64,000 nucleotides of DNA from Trochalopteron elliotii (GCA_024734555.1 JANPWX010000108.1:2001009-2065008); one strand, 5' to 3'; shown: positions 23,814 to 37,943, counted from the stretch's first letter. The notes: generated by a model not told the origin, from the letters alone. Numbers and translations: made by a program.

Positions 23814-24364
23814 AGTTTTAGTTTTAATAGAAATAGATCTGGTGAGAAATAAAGTGATAAATATCCCAAGGCAGTGATGTATCCAATGAATTGTTATCAT
23901 GTTTCTGATGTGTCAGTGTGATTCTTGGTTGATTTGAGAGACAGGTGGCTTTCAGCTAATATGTGAACACTGCAGAATAATAAGTAAAATTCAGCAGTTT
24001 AATCCAAGCCCTATCTAAATAAGAAAAAAAACCTCCTAATAATTTCACTAGTTCTTTGATTGAATCTGAACCAAAGCTATTGCAGGATCAAGGTGGGAAC
24101 TGCAGCTCAATTTTATGTTTTAAATTAGGTGTTGCTATGCAGTTACCTGAGAAAATTGCCTACATTCCTGATTTTGAGAAGATGCAAGCACATTCATAGG
24201 AATACATATGTGGAAAGTCTTCAAGGGCACATAAGTGCTTACAACTTCTGTGCACAACAGAGAATTTGAAATAATAATTTAAAAATTAACTGCCTTTTAT
24301 TAGTGGTTTTTCTTAAGATAAGGATGTTAGACCTAATAATAAAAAATTCTGTCACAAAACAAAA

Positions 24365-24384
24365 TAAACAAACAAACAAACAAA
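24365..24384. repeat. (AAAC)n microsatellite
   Basis: About five AAAC units directly upstream of the short CR1 tail. Confidence 0.85.
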
Positions 24385-24397
24385 GCCCAGAAAAAAT

Positions 24398-24452
24398 ACC
24401 TGATCTTTAAGGACTTTTCCAACACAAGTCATTCCATGATTCTAAGATTCCC
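24398..24452 (+). mobile_element. Terminal CR1 LINE fragment, plus strand
   Basis: GATCTTTAAGGACTTTTCCAAC, then CATTCCATGATTCTAAGATT, the CR1 3' end with its degenerate ATTCTATG terminal repeat. Only about 55 bp remain. Confidence 0.6.
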
Positions 24453-27400
24453 ACAGGTAAATGGCATAAGGCTCATCTTCACCCTGGGGTCCAGTGCCAT
24501 AAAGCAGATGCAAATCTATTCAGCTTCTATCCACAGATATTCTTCTATCAAGAGCTGGCTGCAGAAAATCAGTGGCATCAATTGCATAGAAAACATGTAG
24601 CTTCAGATTATTATAAAACACTTCACAGTGAAAAAAAATTTATTTGAGAAACTGTCAGTTCTGCCATTAGTGTAATTTATAACAGCTGACATAAAGATAC
24701 TCTGCATTGGACCTTGTTCAAACATTTTAAAATCACTTCTCCTGCTTTAAACAAATAAACCCTTGATATAATACAGTTAAAGGTCTCATGCAGCTCTTCA
24801 TTACACAGATCTTTATAATCCACTGTAGATGAGTTTGCATTGCCTTTAGAAACAACTTTCTGTCAACAGGGAAATTTAAAAAATAGCAATGAAGTATAAA
24901 AGCCTCATGAATTAAAAATAAAGAAAATGAGGTTTCCATCTCTTCAGGTACACGTGGGATACATGATGAACAACACTGTTGAGAATGCAAATAATTTTGA
25001 ACTAGCTAATATTCAATTTTGCTGAAATCTAACTCACAATTTAACAGGTAAGGACTAGACCATATTTTATTTTTGTCTTCCCATTTTACCTATCAAGACA
25101 GCACTCTAAAGAGCAGTTATCAGAGTGCAAGGGCTGAAAGTCTTCCTTATGAATAAGTTTTAAACTGAGAAAAGAAGCTGTCTTCAAGGGCTGCAACCAG
25201 ACCTGCTTAGAGCAGGTGGAGGTTATTTCTGCTGACAATACTGCTATTTCTCTTGTGGCAAGGTAAGTGCCAAGAAAAAAAAAGTAAACCAACAAACAGC
25301 AAAATACAACAAAAGCTTAATAAAATGCAGCAAAGATACTATTTCTTGAAGTTTGAGGGTTAACACATGCACCCACCAACATAAAAACAAAATGGTAAAG
25401 GATGTTGTCAGCACAGTCTTGAAAACATATATTTCCCCCTCACTTTTTTCAGAGATTCATATCAGATTTATTCCACTCTACATTTGTGCACAGTTTGTAC
25501 CTTTTGTCATTTTTTAAGAGAATTCTTAATTTTCTCACTACATTAATTTGTTATATATAACTTTTACAGCACTAGATTCTCTATCAGCTTTAATTTCTCT
25601 GAAGAAGTAAAATTTTCTAGGTCTCCTATTATTCATATAGCTACTTATTACCCCTTTTTGATTTCTAATAATTATAAAGGAAGTTCCAGCAAGGCTTTGT
25701 ACAAAAACATCTCTCTCACAAGGGCCTCTGTTGAAATTTTCTTGAGTTGGGATTGCTTTCTCCTTTATCATAGCATGGAGTCACTCTGTGACCACATAAC
25801 ATAGCTAGGACTTTTCTCCTCATCTGTCATTTCCAGTGGGTTTCAGCTTACAGAGAAAAATTGCGTTATTGCATAAATGTTCCTGTACTTCACACCAATA
25901 AATTTTGTCCTATTTATATTACTAGTGGACTGCACACTTCAGACTGAGTCAAAAAGGTCAGCCATTTCTTCCATCTGCAAATTATCCACAAATATATAAA
26001 GCAAAAACCTATCAGTTGACTTCACAGTCAGAATCCAGGTTCTGTTGTAAAAGGCACTACGTCATTGCACAGGTCATCCTCCTTCCTGGAGGAATAATGT
26101 TCAAGAAGCTGTTGCTATGAATATGTATGACAGCACACGGCAAGATTGCTTGCAACTAATTATTGCAAATGCTTCTGTGGACACTCACTATACACTCACT
26201 ATACGGATTTTTTATTTGTGTATTGTGATTAACCAAAATTTCATAATTTTTTCAGCTCCTTAGATAATTTTCTCTCTGAAATAAAAATTTAAAGAATACA
26301 AAAAGTTTGAGTTCCTCAAAGTTACCTTGAGCTATCCCCAGTTCAACATCTGCTTAGTAAATTCATACTTCTGATTCCAAATGTACATGAAGTCAGGACT
26401 GGAAAAGATCATCTGAAAAGCACTAGTCGGACTTCACAAATTTAAGGGAATAATAATTCTTTAAAGAAAATTTTATCTCAGAAGAAAACTGTTCTTTTCT
26501 ATCAGTATATAATTGAAAGGAGAATGTGATATTAGTTGGTACATCACTGTCTGAGAAAAAAAGGAAGAAAATAAAGTCTGTGTTTTTGTGAAAGAATACC
26601 CTTTATGTGACAGATGTAAAGATACCAAAGCAATAACAATTCAAATTCCTTGATGTTTTATCAAAGCCAAATCACAGCCCCACTGTGTTTTTGTTTCACT
26701 TAAAATCCATAACCCTTTATTGGAGAAAAATTCCTTAATGAAAGCAAACCAGGCTGATGAAAGGGACAACAAAGAAATACAGTCATTAAACTCTAACATT
26801 TACGCAATATGCAACGTTTTGAGGAAGGACAGTGGGCTAATAGACTATAGAATCTTCCAGTTATTCCAAACTGTTCAATAATAGTACAAAGTATTGCTTT
26901 TGGGTTCCTTTTTGGCAGTCAAAATGAGAAGAAACACATAACAACATGAAATATTAACTTTCAACTCCATTCCATATATGTGGAAGTATGGACGGAAATG
27001 TAGTGAGGGAAACGTGCATAACCTCTTAATTGTGAAGAGTCAGCATGATTCAATATATTACTACTCTTTGCAGAAAAAGTATTTGGAAACACACGGATCT
27101 GGTATTGGATGAAAACATCAGCCCAGCAACAAAGTGCCAGACACAAAGACATTAAGTTTTGCTCATTTAGATTCACTGAATTTGACATGTCAGAGCAGGT
27201 AACCCACTCTCAAACCCACATTGTTAAATCCCTTTTACTAACATGGAAACTTCTTTGATTTTTCTTTTTACCTTGAAATTGGGGAGAAATGTGCTAAGCA
27301 TTGTTTGACATGCCTTGGGTCCCCTCCAAAAAGATCCATTTCTAGGACTTGTACTCAAAATCTGCAGCACATTTATTAAGTAGAAAATAGAAATCCATTG

Positions 27401-30089
27401 AAGTGTTTTCTGAGAGAGCAAGAGCAATGAGCCATTGCAATATCTAATTCACATAATACTGAGAGTAACTGCACGGGAAGAGGGAACAGTTGATGGTAAG
27501 TTATATGAGCTCATCCTTGTCAAGGAACCCATTAAGGGAGCTAAACTTGAGGCACAATTGGATTACTGAAATTTCTTGTATAACACCAGTGTTAATAAAG
27601 TAATAAGAAATGTATTACACAATCACAAGCAAATTCAATTCTGTCAATTTTCTGTACTCTTTTTCTTTGTGCTATAGGTACTGTCTTCTAGTAATAGAAA
27701 AGGAATTATTTACTTTCAAAGCATTCTTGAGTCGGGAATGTCCAAAATAATTTTTATATAGCAGGTTTAGATCCTGAAACTTGAAACAGTGGTGACCTTA
27801 TAAAAAGCAGTGCAGTAAAGTTTACTTAAATAAAATTAATTTAAAGGAAGTCCATTCCAGAGACGTTCACATATATTTTAAAATTCATACAATAAATTCC
27901 CATTTTTTGAAGCAGACATACTCAGCAAAAACTTGGTATAAAATGTAGACTTATGTAAGACCTGTTCCACCATCTAATGAGGAAACCAATATTTCTCCTT
28001 TACAGGAACAACTGCTCTAGATCCATACAAATACATGTTCCACTTGGCAAGGTAGTTGTTAAAGTCCAAAAAAAATTTGGATCTATTTGTACAATATATC
28101 AGTACATATAGAGTGAGTCAATGTAAATGTATTGATTTCTTGCTGTAATCAGACATACCCTTTAAAACAAGTGTCCTGAATAGAAAGTCAGCCTTTTCAG
28201 TTGTTATGCACCTCTCAGGATTTCTTTGAAAAACTGACCACTCAAACATTTTCCATGGACAAGGTATTTTCATTGTTGTAGATGGATTTTCAATAGTCCT
28301 CCTCAAATCATTCTTTAAATCTGATACATAAGATCACAAGAAAGAGGGAGACATAGGGTAAACATCTAAAATACACACATAGTAGCAGCAGCAATAGAAA
28401 ACCAAATACACTGAGTAGGTTAAATACACCAATATTTAGGACTGGGAGTTTACTTAGTAGTGAATGCTATGCTTTACAGCATTGAGAACAGAAAGCTCAG
28501 GTTTAACAAACTCTGACTTAACTCCTCCCCTATCCATTCAGTTAGTTCTTGACCTAAGAGGATCTGAATCTAGCACATTATTTGATTGGTTTTTAATTTA
28601 GTTCATTATGCAGCAATCACACCATGCTCTCCTCAGGGCTGGTATATGCCTGGATGGCTGCTAAGGGTAGTAGGCAGACGGCTTTTGGAAAGGATAAGTT
28701 CTAATAGACTGGCTAGTAGCAGAGATGAGAAAGAGGCAAAGGTTATGCTGGTTTTTTTTTTTTCTTTCTGAGATAAGGTTGAGGTAATGTTATGACTGGA
28801 CTTAATGAGTTTCAGCAAGTGTACAGGCTTAGGCTAAAAGTATCAAGAAAGAGGACTGATTTTCTAAGCCTAAGACAAAGCATGTTTAAATGCTTTATAG
28901 TTTAGTTAAGCTGTTTTTATCTCTTCTCAGCTCAGTATGCTAACATCTCAGTGTCTCCAACTATCAACTTGTTGGATTAGGAGAGATACCAGCACAATAT
29001 ACTTCATAAATTATCTGAAGGAGTACTCAAAGAAAACCAGATAAAAAAAAAAAGATCAGTTCTTCCAATCATGACAGGGAGCTGAATGTTACATGGCAAA
29101 CACCTAGCTGTATAAGCATACCTCCAGTTATTAAAAAATGCAAATGAAAAATGTTCTGGTTGGTCTGTTACCTGATAAGATTAGTAAACTGATGAAACTG
29201 ACATTCATATGGCAATAGGGCCAGTATCTGATTTGAAATGATAAGAATTATATAAGGAGAGCATATTCAAAATTACATAAGGCATCTAGAAAATAAAAAT
29301 TCTCTATCTTTAAACACCATGTTGAACATGTTATACAGTCTTAAAGCAATATGCCTTACCTGAATGTATATGGAAGCTACTCTGACCTTAGGTTATCCAT
29401 CCCAGTGCAAAGAATGCATGTAAGTGCTTCATACACTTCCTCCTTTTTTATGTTATCTTTAATCCTTTGCATCAAAATATGCACACACGGACTTCAAAAG
29501 AATTTAGTTGTAAAATCTTGCAACAATTAACAGCAGGTCCTTGCTTTAAAAAGTCATCAGCAGTGAGATATTGCCTGCTCTGAGAAGTAACACTGTGACC
29601 TGAAAGCTTCAGTCCTGAAAGCATCTTGGCTGTAACACCTCAACCTACATAAACTATTTTTTATACACCTGGTTTGTTGATGCATTCCATCATCCCACTC
29701 ATTTTTCATGTGATTGCTGCTTTGAAGATGTTAAGGAAATAGACTTGATTTTGACAGTTATTTCCTGGGATTTGGAGAGTGTGTTTGTTAATCTCTTGCA
29801 AAAGACATTCTCATTATTTGAATAAATCATAATCTGGTGTTACTTTTCTCTTATCACTTTTCTTTTGACTTATGAATTCCCTTTTTCATTTCCTCTGAGC
29901 TCTTTTATTAATTGACAGGTGGTTGTGATGCGGTTCACTACAGCAACCTCTCTCAAGTTACTGGATGACTCTCCAGATGTTTAATTTCATCATTTTGATA
30001 TGCTTCGGTGACTTTCTAGGCTACTTCTACCTAGCACTGGTACACTGCTCGTTCTCTTCTATTCCTTTCTCCCATTAGAATAAATCACT

Positions 30090-30117
30090 TGGTGGTGGTG
30101 GTGGTTGTTGTTGTTGT
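30090..30117. repeat. (TGG)n(TTG)n compound microsatellite
   Basis: About four GGT units followed by about four TTG units. Confidence 0.85.
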
Positions 30118-31345
30118 CATCTCACAATTAAATTAATTCCCCTGACATCAACTTCATGACTTTAAAGAATCCATCAAAAAGTTAGTCATGGAAAGCCCTC
30201 AAATCTCATACCATTTTCATCTGAAACATGAATATATTTGTGACATCATGTAAAATTATGATGTTTGATAGTACAAAAGCCAGCAATACATTGTGAGCCC
30301 CAGTCTGATTCAAGTTCCATTTTTTTACAGACATGCAGAAAAAATGCCTGGAATTTATGAATGCTATAATTGTTTCAAAATTTTGGGTTGAAAATGCATT
30401 TCATTTATTACCCCTTGGCACTGTAAATCTTTCTTTTGTTTGATATGTATGACACCTATAATGACAAAATGTTCAGATCTGCACCATTTTGTCAAGAGAA
30501 CATTTTACAGGCTCTGGATAAAGAAGGTAATAATTGCTCTGCAACACCTGAAGACTCCTGTAAATTGTCTTATACTGCCAGCTTTCCTGTATTACATTTT
30601 CATGCCATAGATCTGTGAATGAACCACAGCTTTTAAGATGACACTTACTAATTTAATATATTGCTGTATATTTGACAGTCCTGAGTTAAATTGATTTACT
30701 TCTAGTTCTATAATATGTTGGCTAACCTACCCAGGCAAATATCTGCATGCAGCTAAAATTTAAACCTAGAAATGTTCATGACGTAATCTGTTTTATTTAC
30801 CACTTTTGATTCATAAAAATTTTTAATCCTTGTTCTTCAACTGCAATGTTAAAATACTGCTAAAACCTAAAATCATGTGCAGAATTTTTTTGCAAGATTC
30901 CTCAGTTCTTTAGAACTTGGATGCATATCCAAAAATTTCAAGAGACCCCTTTATTAAAGCATTTCCAAAACTAAAAATCCTTCCTATGACAAATTTCCTC
31001 CCAAGACTTACAAACAGGTTTACCTTTGAATTGTTCACATAAGGTTTGTGCTAACTTTTGAACTGAACATTCTGGGAGTCACCATTTATGGCTCTTTTCC
31101 ATCTCAAGGAATAACTGCTTAGGGAGAAGCATCCCTTTTAAATTAAAAACTAATTTAGTCATAAACAAAAAAAAAAAGAGCTCTCAACAGCAGAAAAGTA
31201 TTTTCTTTTTCTGCTAGGTATACATCAGTTACTCTAAGAAGATAATGCAGGACTATGTACTTAATTAAGAGCTAGAGCAGTGTTTTTCAAGGTGCATACT
31301 GTGCCAAGATCACAGCAGTCCATGATTCCCACTTCTAGTTTCTTC

Positions 31346-31385
31346 ATGGGTTTAGAGCCCATACCCATGGTTTAGAGCCCATACG
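31346..31385. repeat. 20-bp direct duplication
   Basis: Two adjacent copies of CATGGGTTTAGAGCCCATAC-like sequence, each with an internal GGG...CCC inverted pair. Confidence 0.75.
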
Positions 31386-31421
31386 CATAACTCAGCTATC
31401 ACTGTCATGTGTCAAATGTCA

Positions 31422-31975
31422 TGAATCATAGGTTCCTAGTGCAGTTTGTATTGCAAGAGGCCTTAAAAAAACTCTACTTCCAACCTCCCTTCCATGGATA
31501 AGGACACCTCCTGCTAGACCAGGTTGCTCAGAGCTTCTAATCTGGTCTTGAACATTTCCAGGGATGGGATGTCCTCTCAGTGTTTCACCAGTCTCTGTGT
31601 AAAGAATTTCCTCCTAAAATATAGTCCAAATCTTTCCCTATTAATTTAAAACCATTGCACCTTGTCCTATCACTACATGCCCTTATGTCACTCTTCATCT
31701 TTTTTACAAGCCCCCTTAGGTATCGGGTCCTCTAAGGTTCCCCCAGAGACTTGTCCTTATTGAACAACTCCAACTCTCTCAGCCTGTCTTTGTAAAAGAG
31801 GTACTTTAGCCCTCAGATTATCTTTTTATCCCTCTTCTGGACCTGCTTCACCAGCTCCATGTCTTCCTTGTGCTAAGGATCCTAGAGCTGGAAGTAGTAC
31901 TCCAGGTGGAGTCTCATGAGAGCAGAGTAGAGGGGGACAATCAAAACCCTTGTCCTGCTGATCAGGGCACGCGTT
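31422..31975 (-). mobile_element. CR1 LINE fragment, minus strand (about 550 bp)
   Basis: Reverse-complement CR1 3' region: AATCATAGGTTCCT at the left edge, then CTAGACCAGGTTGCTCAGAG, CTTGAACATTTCCAGGGATG, CACCTTGTCCTATCACTACA, CTTCTGGACCTGCTTCACCA and a GTAGTACTCCAGGTGGAGTC block. The order and orientation match a 5'-truncated CR1 whose 3' end is at the low-coordinate side. Several indels mark it as old. Confidence 0.9.
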
Positions 31976-33825
31976 CAGCTATCTATTGCAGTATGTTTCA
32001 CTACATTGGTTCAGGGACAAACAGAAAACCTCATACCCAATAAAAAATGTTAAATGTTGAATAAAATTATTCCAATTAAATCATGAAGTGAAATATTTGA
32101 CATTACAAAAAATCTTAGGTCTTATTTTTTTAAATATGATCTGTTGTTTTTGTTTTTTTTTTTCTTTGACATATAGTTTGGGGGGAGGTGGGGAGAGAGA
32201 AGGTTCTAGTTACAGTGTTTTCCTGACTTGAAAGTGTGAAGTTTCACAGAGTAAATGAAGCTCAGCAAAAATAGGTACATACCAAAAATATAGGATCAAC
32301 AGTAGATATTTGGGAACACCTGTAGTAAAAAAATTATGTATTATTTACAAGGTCCAAAGAGGCTGAGTCACGCATCTAACTAAAATGAGAAGCTGTTTTT
32401 GTAACAGAAATTAAAGCCAATACTTAATGGTGAAATTACTTTAGAGTAAGATAGTTTTCAGATGAAAAAAGACAAAAATTTAAAGCTTCATTTTTTTTCC
32501 TATTTAATCAGTCAAAAATAGTCCTTTGTCATAACACTAGTGAGAGAAAATGAAGTGTGAAGTCACACTACAGTGTGAACTTTATCACGTACTTTATCAC
32601 TGTGAAAAGTAACATTTGGTTTCATAAAGAAAAAATAAATTTAAACAAAACAAGAAAAATAAGAGTCATCACATTCTGATTTTATTCCTGAACTGCAAAT
32701 TTGCAAATGTCCTTAGTGAATTTGGGTGTTATGATGAAATCTTAGCATATCACTTGGATATACCTCCATGATATGATAGCTGAAATACACATTCAAAAAT
32801 CCTGATAATCTTTTAAGTCAGGGAAGAAAATGTTGACGCTTCCAGTATGAAGGTAAAGTACCTGTTATGATACCCAGTACTTATATGCAAATATCAAAAA
32901 CATTACTGTAGAGGTTCTGTTGTCAAAGTTATGTCTATGCAAACCACACTGGCCTAAAAACACCCAGGTGGAACATTTAAAGGAATATTTATAAAGCTTA
33001 CAATATTTATAGAACTGTTTTATCTGTAATAACTTATACATGCATCACGGCTGCATGAGTCTTAAGCATGAGACTGCCAGCACATTAAGTGTTTCACTTA
33101 TTGCACTTTCATGTGATGATTTATTTAACATTTGGGAAATTTTGACTTTTTTTATTTCGCACATCTGAGTGAGAACCCACCAACAGCTAGTTTCATTCTA
33201 AGTTGCATTTTTAATAGAAGCTTAAAAACCATAGAATTTAAAGTTCTGTAGTCTGCCTCATGGCAGTTTCATTAAATGGCAGCTGTTTTTCCTATAAAGA
33301 TCAAGCTCTGGAAACAAAAGATACAGATGCAAGAAAGTAAAAACAAATGGACTTACAGACAGCTTTTAAGTTAAAAGTTTAACTTTTAAGTTAAAAGCAA
33401 GGAAAAGTATGTTTCATTCTTTCTAAGTCAAGCGATAGACATGCTAAGAAATGTTTTACAGATTAATATATGCCACAGAAAATACTTTAGTTCACAAGGG
33501 TGAAAATTCAGAAAATTTTGACCTTCTTGTCTTAGTTTTGGCCTCCACTGTATAGAATGTTTACACTGGGGCAGCACATCTGTGCTCCTGCTATTTTCAT
33601 TGAGAATTCAATTCATGTGGCCAACAAATTTTAAGATACAGGTTATCCCAAGATAGACTTTCAGAGGAAAACTAAGCAGAGAAAGAGGCAAATAAGTTGG
33701 AATAGAGATAGCAAACAGTTTGTAGTAAAACAATGCTGCAATGAAGAACGTGGCCATGCTTAACTTTCTTAAAAAAATATGTCATTTAATAACATGTTAA
33801 TATATAAACTAAGGGAATGGCATGA
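31976..33825. other. AT-rich unannotated stretch
   Basis: No gene was recognised; it contains the duplicated palindrome at 33363-33397. Confidence 0.6.
33363..33397. repeat. Duplicated 15-bp palindrome
   Basis: CTTTTAAGTTAAAAG occurs at 33363-33377 and again, identical, at 33383-33397. Each copy is a palindrome around one G, and the spacer is TTTAA. The whole array can fold in several ways. Confidence 0.85.
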
Positions 33826-34071
33826 AGCTGTGTCAGAGGAGGTTTAGGCTGGATATTAGGAAAAGTTTCTTCATCCAGAAGGAGGCTGGGCACTGGAACA
33901 CTCTCCCCAGGGTAGTGGTCACAGCATCAAGCCTGCTAGAGCTCAAAAAGCATTTGAACAATGCTCTCAGGCACATGGTGTGACTCTTGGAGCTGTTCTG
34001 TGGAGGGGCAGGAGTTGCACTCTATGATCCTAGTGGGTCTCTTCTAACACAGGGTATTCTATGGTTCTACG
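33826..34071 (+). mobile_element. CR1 LINE 3' end, plus strand
   Basis: GGAGGTTTAGGCTGGATATT, GGAAAAGTTTCTTC, GGCACTGGAACACTCTCCCC, then GATCCTAGTGGGTCTCTTCT and ATTCTATGGTTCTACG. This is the typical last 250 bp of a CR1 copy ending in its terminal repeat. Confidence 0.9.
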
Positions 34072-34340
34072 TTTTATTGGACTTCATATGACACTAAGAA
34101 ATAGTTTCTCTCATATGCAAAACCTATTTAATAAATTCATTAATTTGCCCTTTATGTCCAAATACTGTTTTCTTCCAACTGGTAACACTTAAGCAGCACA
34201 AGGTACCAAAAATGGCTAAAATTAGTTAATTGAGGGTTCCATAGCTAGAGCAAATCTGTAATCTGCCATCTCACGCATTATCTATGCCCATTAATTTTGG
34301 CATAGGGCATGAGAGGACTCCTCATTTGGCAAGAGAACAG

Positions 34341-34396
34341 ACCACTATAATACCTAACAGCATGAATACTGTTATACCACTATAATACCTAACAGC
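34341..34396. repeat. 21-bp direct repeat, 35-bp period
   Basis: ACCACTATAATACCTAACAGC is present identically at 34341-34361 and 34376-34396, separated by 14 bp. Confidence 0.85.
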
Positions 34397-36690
34397 TACA
34401 ACCCTATGTATGTCTGAAGCTGCTTTTAAATTTCTGTGAATTAAATAGCCCTGATTTTCTTAGACTGAGAAAGGGTAAACGTCAAAGACAGCCAGGAGGC
34501 CAGCTTACTCTGGAACAGCCCATCATTCTTTTCTCTTCTGTGCCTGCTTAAGTGCGGGATACCTGAACTGTTGTATTTTTGATTGATAATATCATATACC
34601 AACACAGATTCACCTCATTATACTTGCAATCCATCTTGTTCATGAGGTTATTTAATAAACTGTAGCCTCTTGGTAAGATAGCCATAATCAATGTGCATAA
34701 ACTAATTTTTTTATTAGTTATAATTATACGAGGTCATTTTTATTGGTGAAGCTAGATTGATAGATAGCTCTGTAATTGTTTTCAAAGACACAGACAGCTA
34801 TAATACAATTAAGTAACAAAGGATTGATCCTTGCTACATCGAATCAATTGAAACTGATGGCACGCAGAAAGTCACAGAAAAGCTCAATAGACTTTAGGAT
34901 TTAAGCCTAAACTGAAATCAGCTCAAAGGTTCTCCCATTTTTCCCCAAATTCTTGTTTTACTCTGCATTTAATTTAAAAAATATTTAAAAATTTAGAGTT
35001 ACAACTGGGTTCTTTTTTTTTTTTTTTCCCTAATGGACTAATACAACACAAACATTTTAAAAAACCATTGACAGAGTCTTGTCAATAGTTTGGATTTTTT
35101 GTTGGGGCTACAAAGCAGAAAGGCTAAAACGTTATCTAAAATTGTGAAAAATCTAACTCTTTATTTCAATGTGACAGATGTACTTGCCTTGAGCACTAAC
35201 AAGGCATAGCTAATTACTGATACAGTTGCAGAAAAGGCACTCTGGCAGTCATATCTATGAGCAAATTTGTCTTCCAAGTGACAAGTCAACCAGAGGTTAC
35301 AGAGAATCTTGGGCACTGGGTGGGTTATAAAAAAATTTTACACATTCATTTTTATTGCTGTAGGGGAAATATTTCACCTTCAACTCAGATGATGTCAGAG
35401 GTCCTTCCATTCTCATAATCCTTCCATTAAAGACCCCAATATTTATTTCTATATACTGGCAAGAGGTCTATAATCAAAAAGATTTTTGACCTATCATTTT
35501 TCCTGAGTAATTTCATGATGTTTTTATGATACAATATTTATTTTAGTGATATCAACTAATGAATAATTAAATCACACATCATAAAAATTCCACATTTTTT
35601 AGAAATTAGAATCTGTAAAAATATTACATATGTATCTATTTTAAAGTGACTATTTTCAAAATAGCTGAAGCTTTATATTTTCTTATTTCAATTACAATGA
35701 AGATTTCTGAGAACTTGCATTTCAGTGGAAGTAAATGACAAACTGATGGTAATGCAAAAAATCGTATCATTCTATTACAAATTTTATTTTTAGCAATATG
35801 ATTACTGAAATAAAGTGAAAACATAGCTAAAAAAATTCCATTATCTTTATTGGAAGAGAAATATAAGATGAATATTGAGGATATTGTCTATCCTTATTTT
35901 CCAAGAGTTTTGATCTTGAGATAAAAACATTCTCATTTTCTTACGTCTGAAAAGAGTTCCAATAAGACCAAATAAATATACTGTTCTTTATCAAGTTGAA
36001 ATAGTTTTTTCTATTTATGATACATGTGAATAGGTATTTCTAATGGTCAAACACTTTTCTCATGCTACAGTGACAGGTGCAGTTTCAGGACTGAAATATA
36101 CTAGTAATTTGAAGAATTTTTTTAATCAGCATTTTACTCTCCTGAAGTACACACATTACCTGTATTTATTTCACAGATATCCAAAATCTCCTATAAAAGC
36201 TATCACAATGCCTTTGGGTGTAATAAGACTGAATCATTTGGGTCAGGTCCCAAATGGGATTAGGCTTCCTGGCACAAAGCATTGCAGCAATTCAGTGTTA
36301 GGCGGTGAGCCCAGGTGTGCAATTCAGGGATTTCTTACATTCCCACATTCCATGTGCAATGAAAGAGAAAAACTGGTAATTCATAATGGAACAAGAAATG
36401 TGACAAAAACTACTTAAATCAGGCAATATGAGCACCAAACCCCCAACACAACGAAATTTCATTTCTCTTTTCTGCTTTAAGTGCTTGTATCCCACCAACT
36501 TTCCGAGCTTAAAACAATTTCCTCCACGTTTTTTGCTTAAACCACACTGACCATTAGCAATGACTTTTTCTACACTCAGTGAATGCAGCAGGAAACTTCA
36601 TTTCAAGAATATAATTGCTTTCATGAATTTCAAATTCACTTCATACTTTCGATGTAGAGGTATGAGCCACTAGGAAAAAAACCTGTTTGT

Positions 36691-36857
36691 TTATTCCGCT
36701 TTCATAAATCTTGTGTTACAGATTGCACAGAAATACAGCTCCAGTTGGAGAAACGGAAGGTCCTTCTTCCTGAGATTTGCAACTTGCTGTAGGTCTTTCA
36801 CATAGAAAAAGGGAGTCCGCACTTTCAACCGAGAACACCAAACCCAGATCTTCTCCC
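36691..36857 (-). other. Candidate 3'-terminal exon, unrecognised
   Basis: On the minus strand, an AG acceptor after ATTATTATTACTAG is followed by 54 open codons and a TAA stop. CpGs are retained. The peptide includes KVRTPFFYVKDLQQVANLRK, which I do not recognise. The opposite strand also has a good acceptor (after TTGTGTTACAG near 36721) and a short open frame, so the strand is ambiguous. It could also be chance. Confidence 0.18.
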
Positions 36858-37943
36858 CTAGTAATAATAATTGTAATCATTACCATCATGATAAAGTTTA
36901 AATAATCTTTTGTTCAGTATTCCTCTAGTGAATATTTCAGTTTTATTTTCTTTTAAAGCATTATGTTACATTAAAGAACATTTTATTTAAAAAGTTTCAC
37001 CTTTCATTTTCATATCACACACTTTTCAACTGATACTTTATCATGGGGTAACTGAGTTGCCAAAAATTATAAAATGAGATTTTTTCTTCTTTTTCAGATT
37101 TGCCTTTTTGCAAAGGTCCCTCACAGTTCCAATTTATAGATCCAGTTGCATTAGTGCAGTGTAAGAAACATCCATACCAAGTCATACCCACTCAGTGAAT
37201 ACCCAGAGAGGGAGTTTTGGGTGATGTACCTCTGAACGTTAGACAAATTCAAATAACAAGAAGTTTTCTCCACCTGTCTTTATTCTCTGGGGAAACTGAG
37301 AAGATACCTCTAGAGTGCTACCCCCAAATGTTTGTTTTTCATGCTCTAATATGGAAAAACTAGTGAAAAAGTTCCTCTGCTTGTGTGAGATTTGCAGAGA
37401 AGTATTGTGGCAGTCTACAGACAATATGTACAGGGAGAAGTTAAAAGGGTATTCTTTGTAGGCAAAAGGAAAAGATGGGCATGCAAATGGCTTCAACAAA
37501 GAACCCTATTAAAGTGGTTATGACTCTTTTATCACCCCTGCTAACCTGACCATCTCTACTGGGGCACAAGTGATGCTCAACATGTGGGCAATATACACTA
37601 CACCTCTCCCAAGAGGGAAAGTTACAATTAATTTTTATTAATTTTATTGACCTATTTTTCCATCCCCAAAACATCTTTTTAAAAACATGCATGCTTCTGC
37701 ATTGCTAATGTAAGAAAAAACCAAACAAAGAAAACCCCTCAGCGAGAGTGAAAAACTAAGAGCTCTCTCTTTGCTCTCTACAGATGCTAGTGCATGCACC
37801 ATAATGTAAATAAAGTATATTAATATGCATTTTCATTTAATATAAGGCTTTAACCATAATGATTTTGCTGATAATATTGATGCAATATTATCCTGTTGCT
37901 AAACGTTCATTCCTGACTGAACTTCAATTCTCTGTCCTCTCAG

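Larger units (their letters stand above)
19916..24397. other. AT-rich unannotated stretch
   Basis: Apart from the listed small repeats and T-rich or A-rich tracts (about 23459-23500 and 23758-23813), nothing was recognised. Confidence 0.6.
24453..31421. other. AT-rich unannotated stretch
   Basis: No gene or larger repeat was recognised. A possible splice donor (AAG|GTAAGT at 25263) follows a short plus-strand open segment, but no convincing acceptor precedes it. A GGT/TTG trinucleotide run lies at 30090-30117. Confidence 0.6.

Noticed and set aside
25160..25262. Open plus-strand segment ending at AAG|GTAAGT
   Set aside because: The donor is ideal but no acceptor with a pyrimidine tract precedes it; the start is undefined.
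36043..36417. 124-codon plus-strand open frame
   Set aside because: No recognisable domain. About one frame of this length is expected by chance in 64 kb of AT-rich DNA on six frames (own rough estimate).
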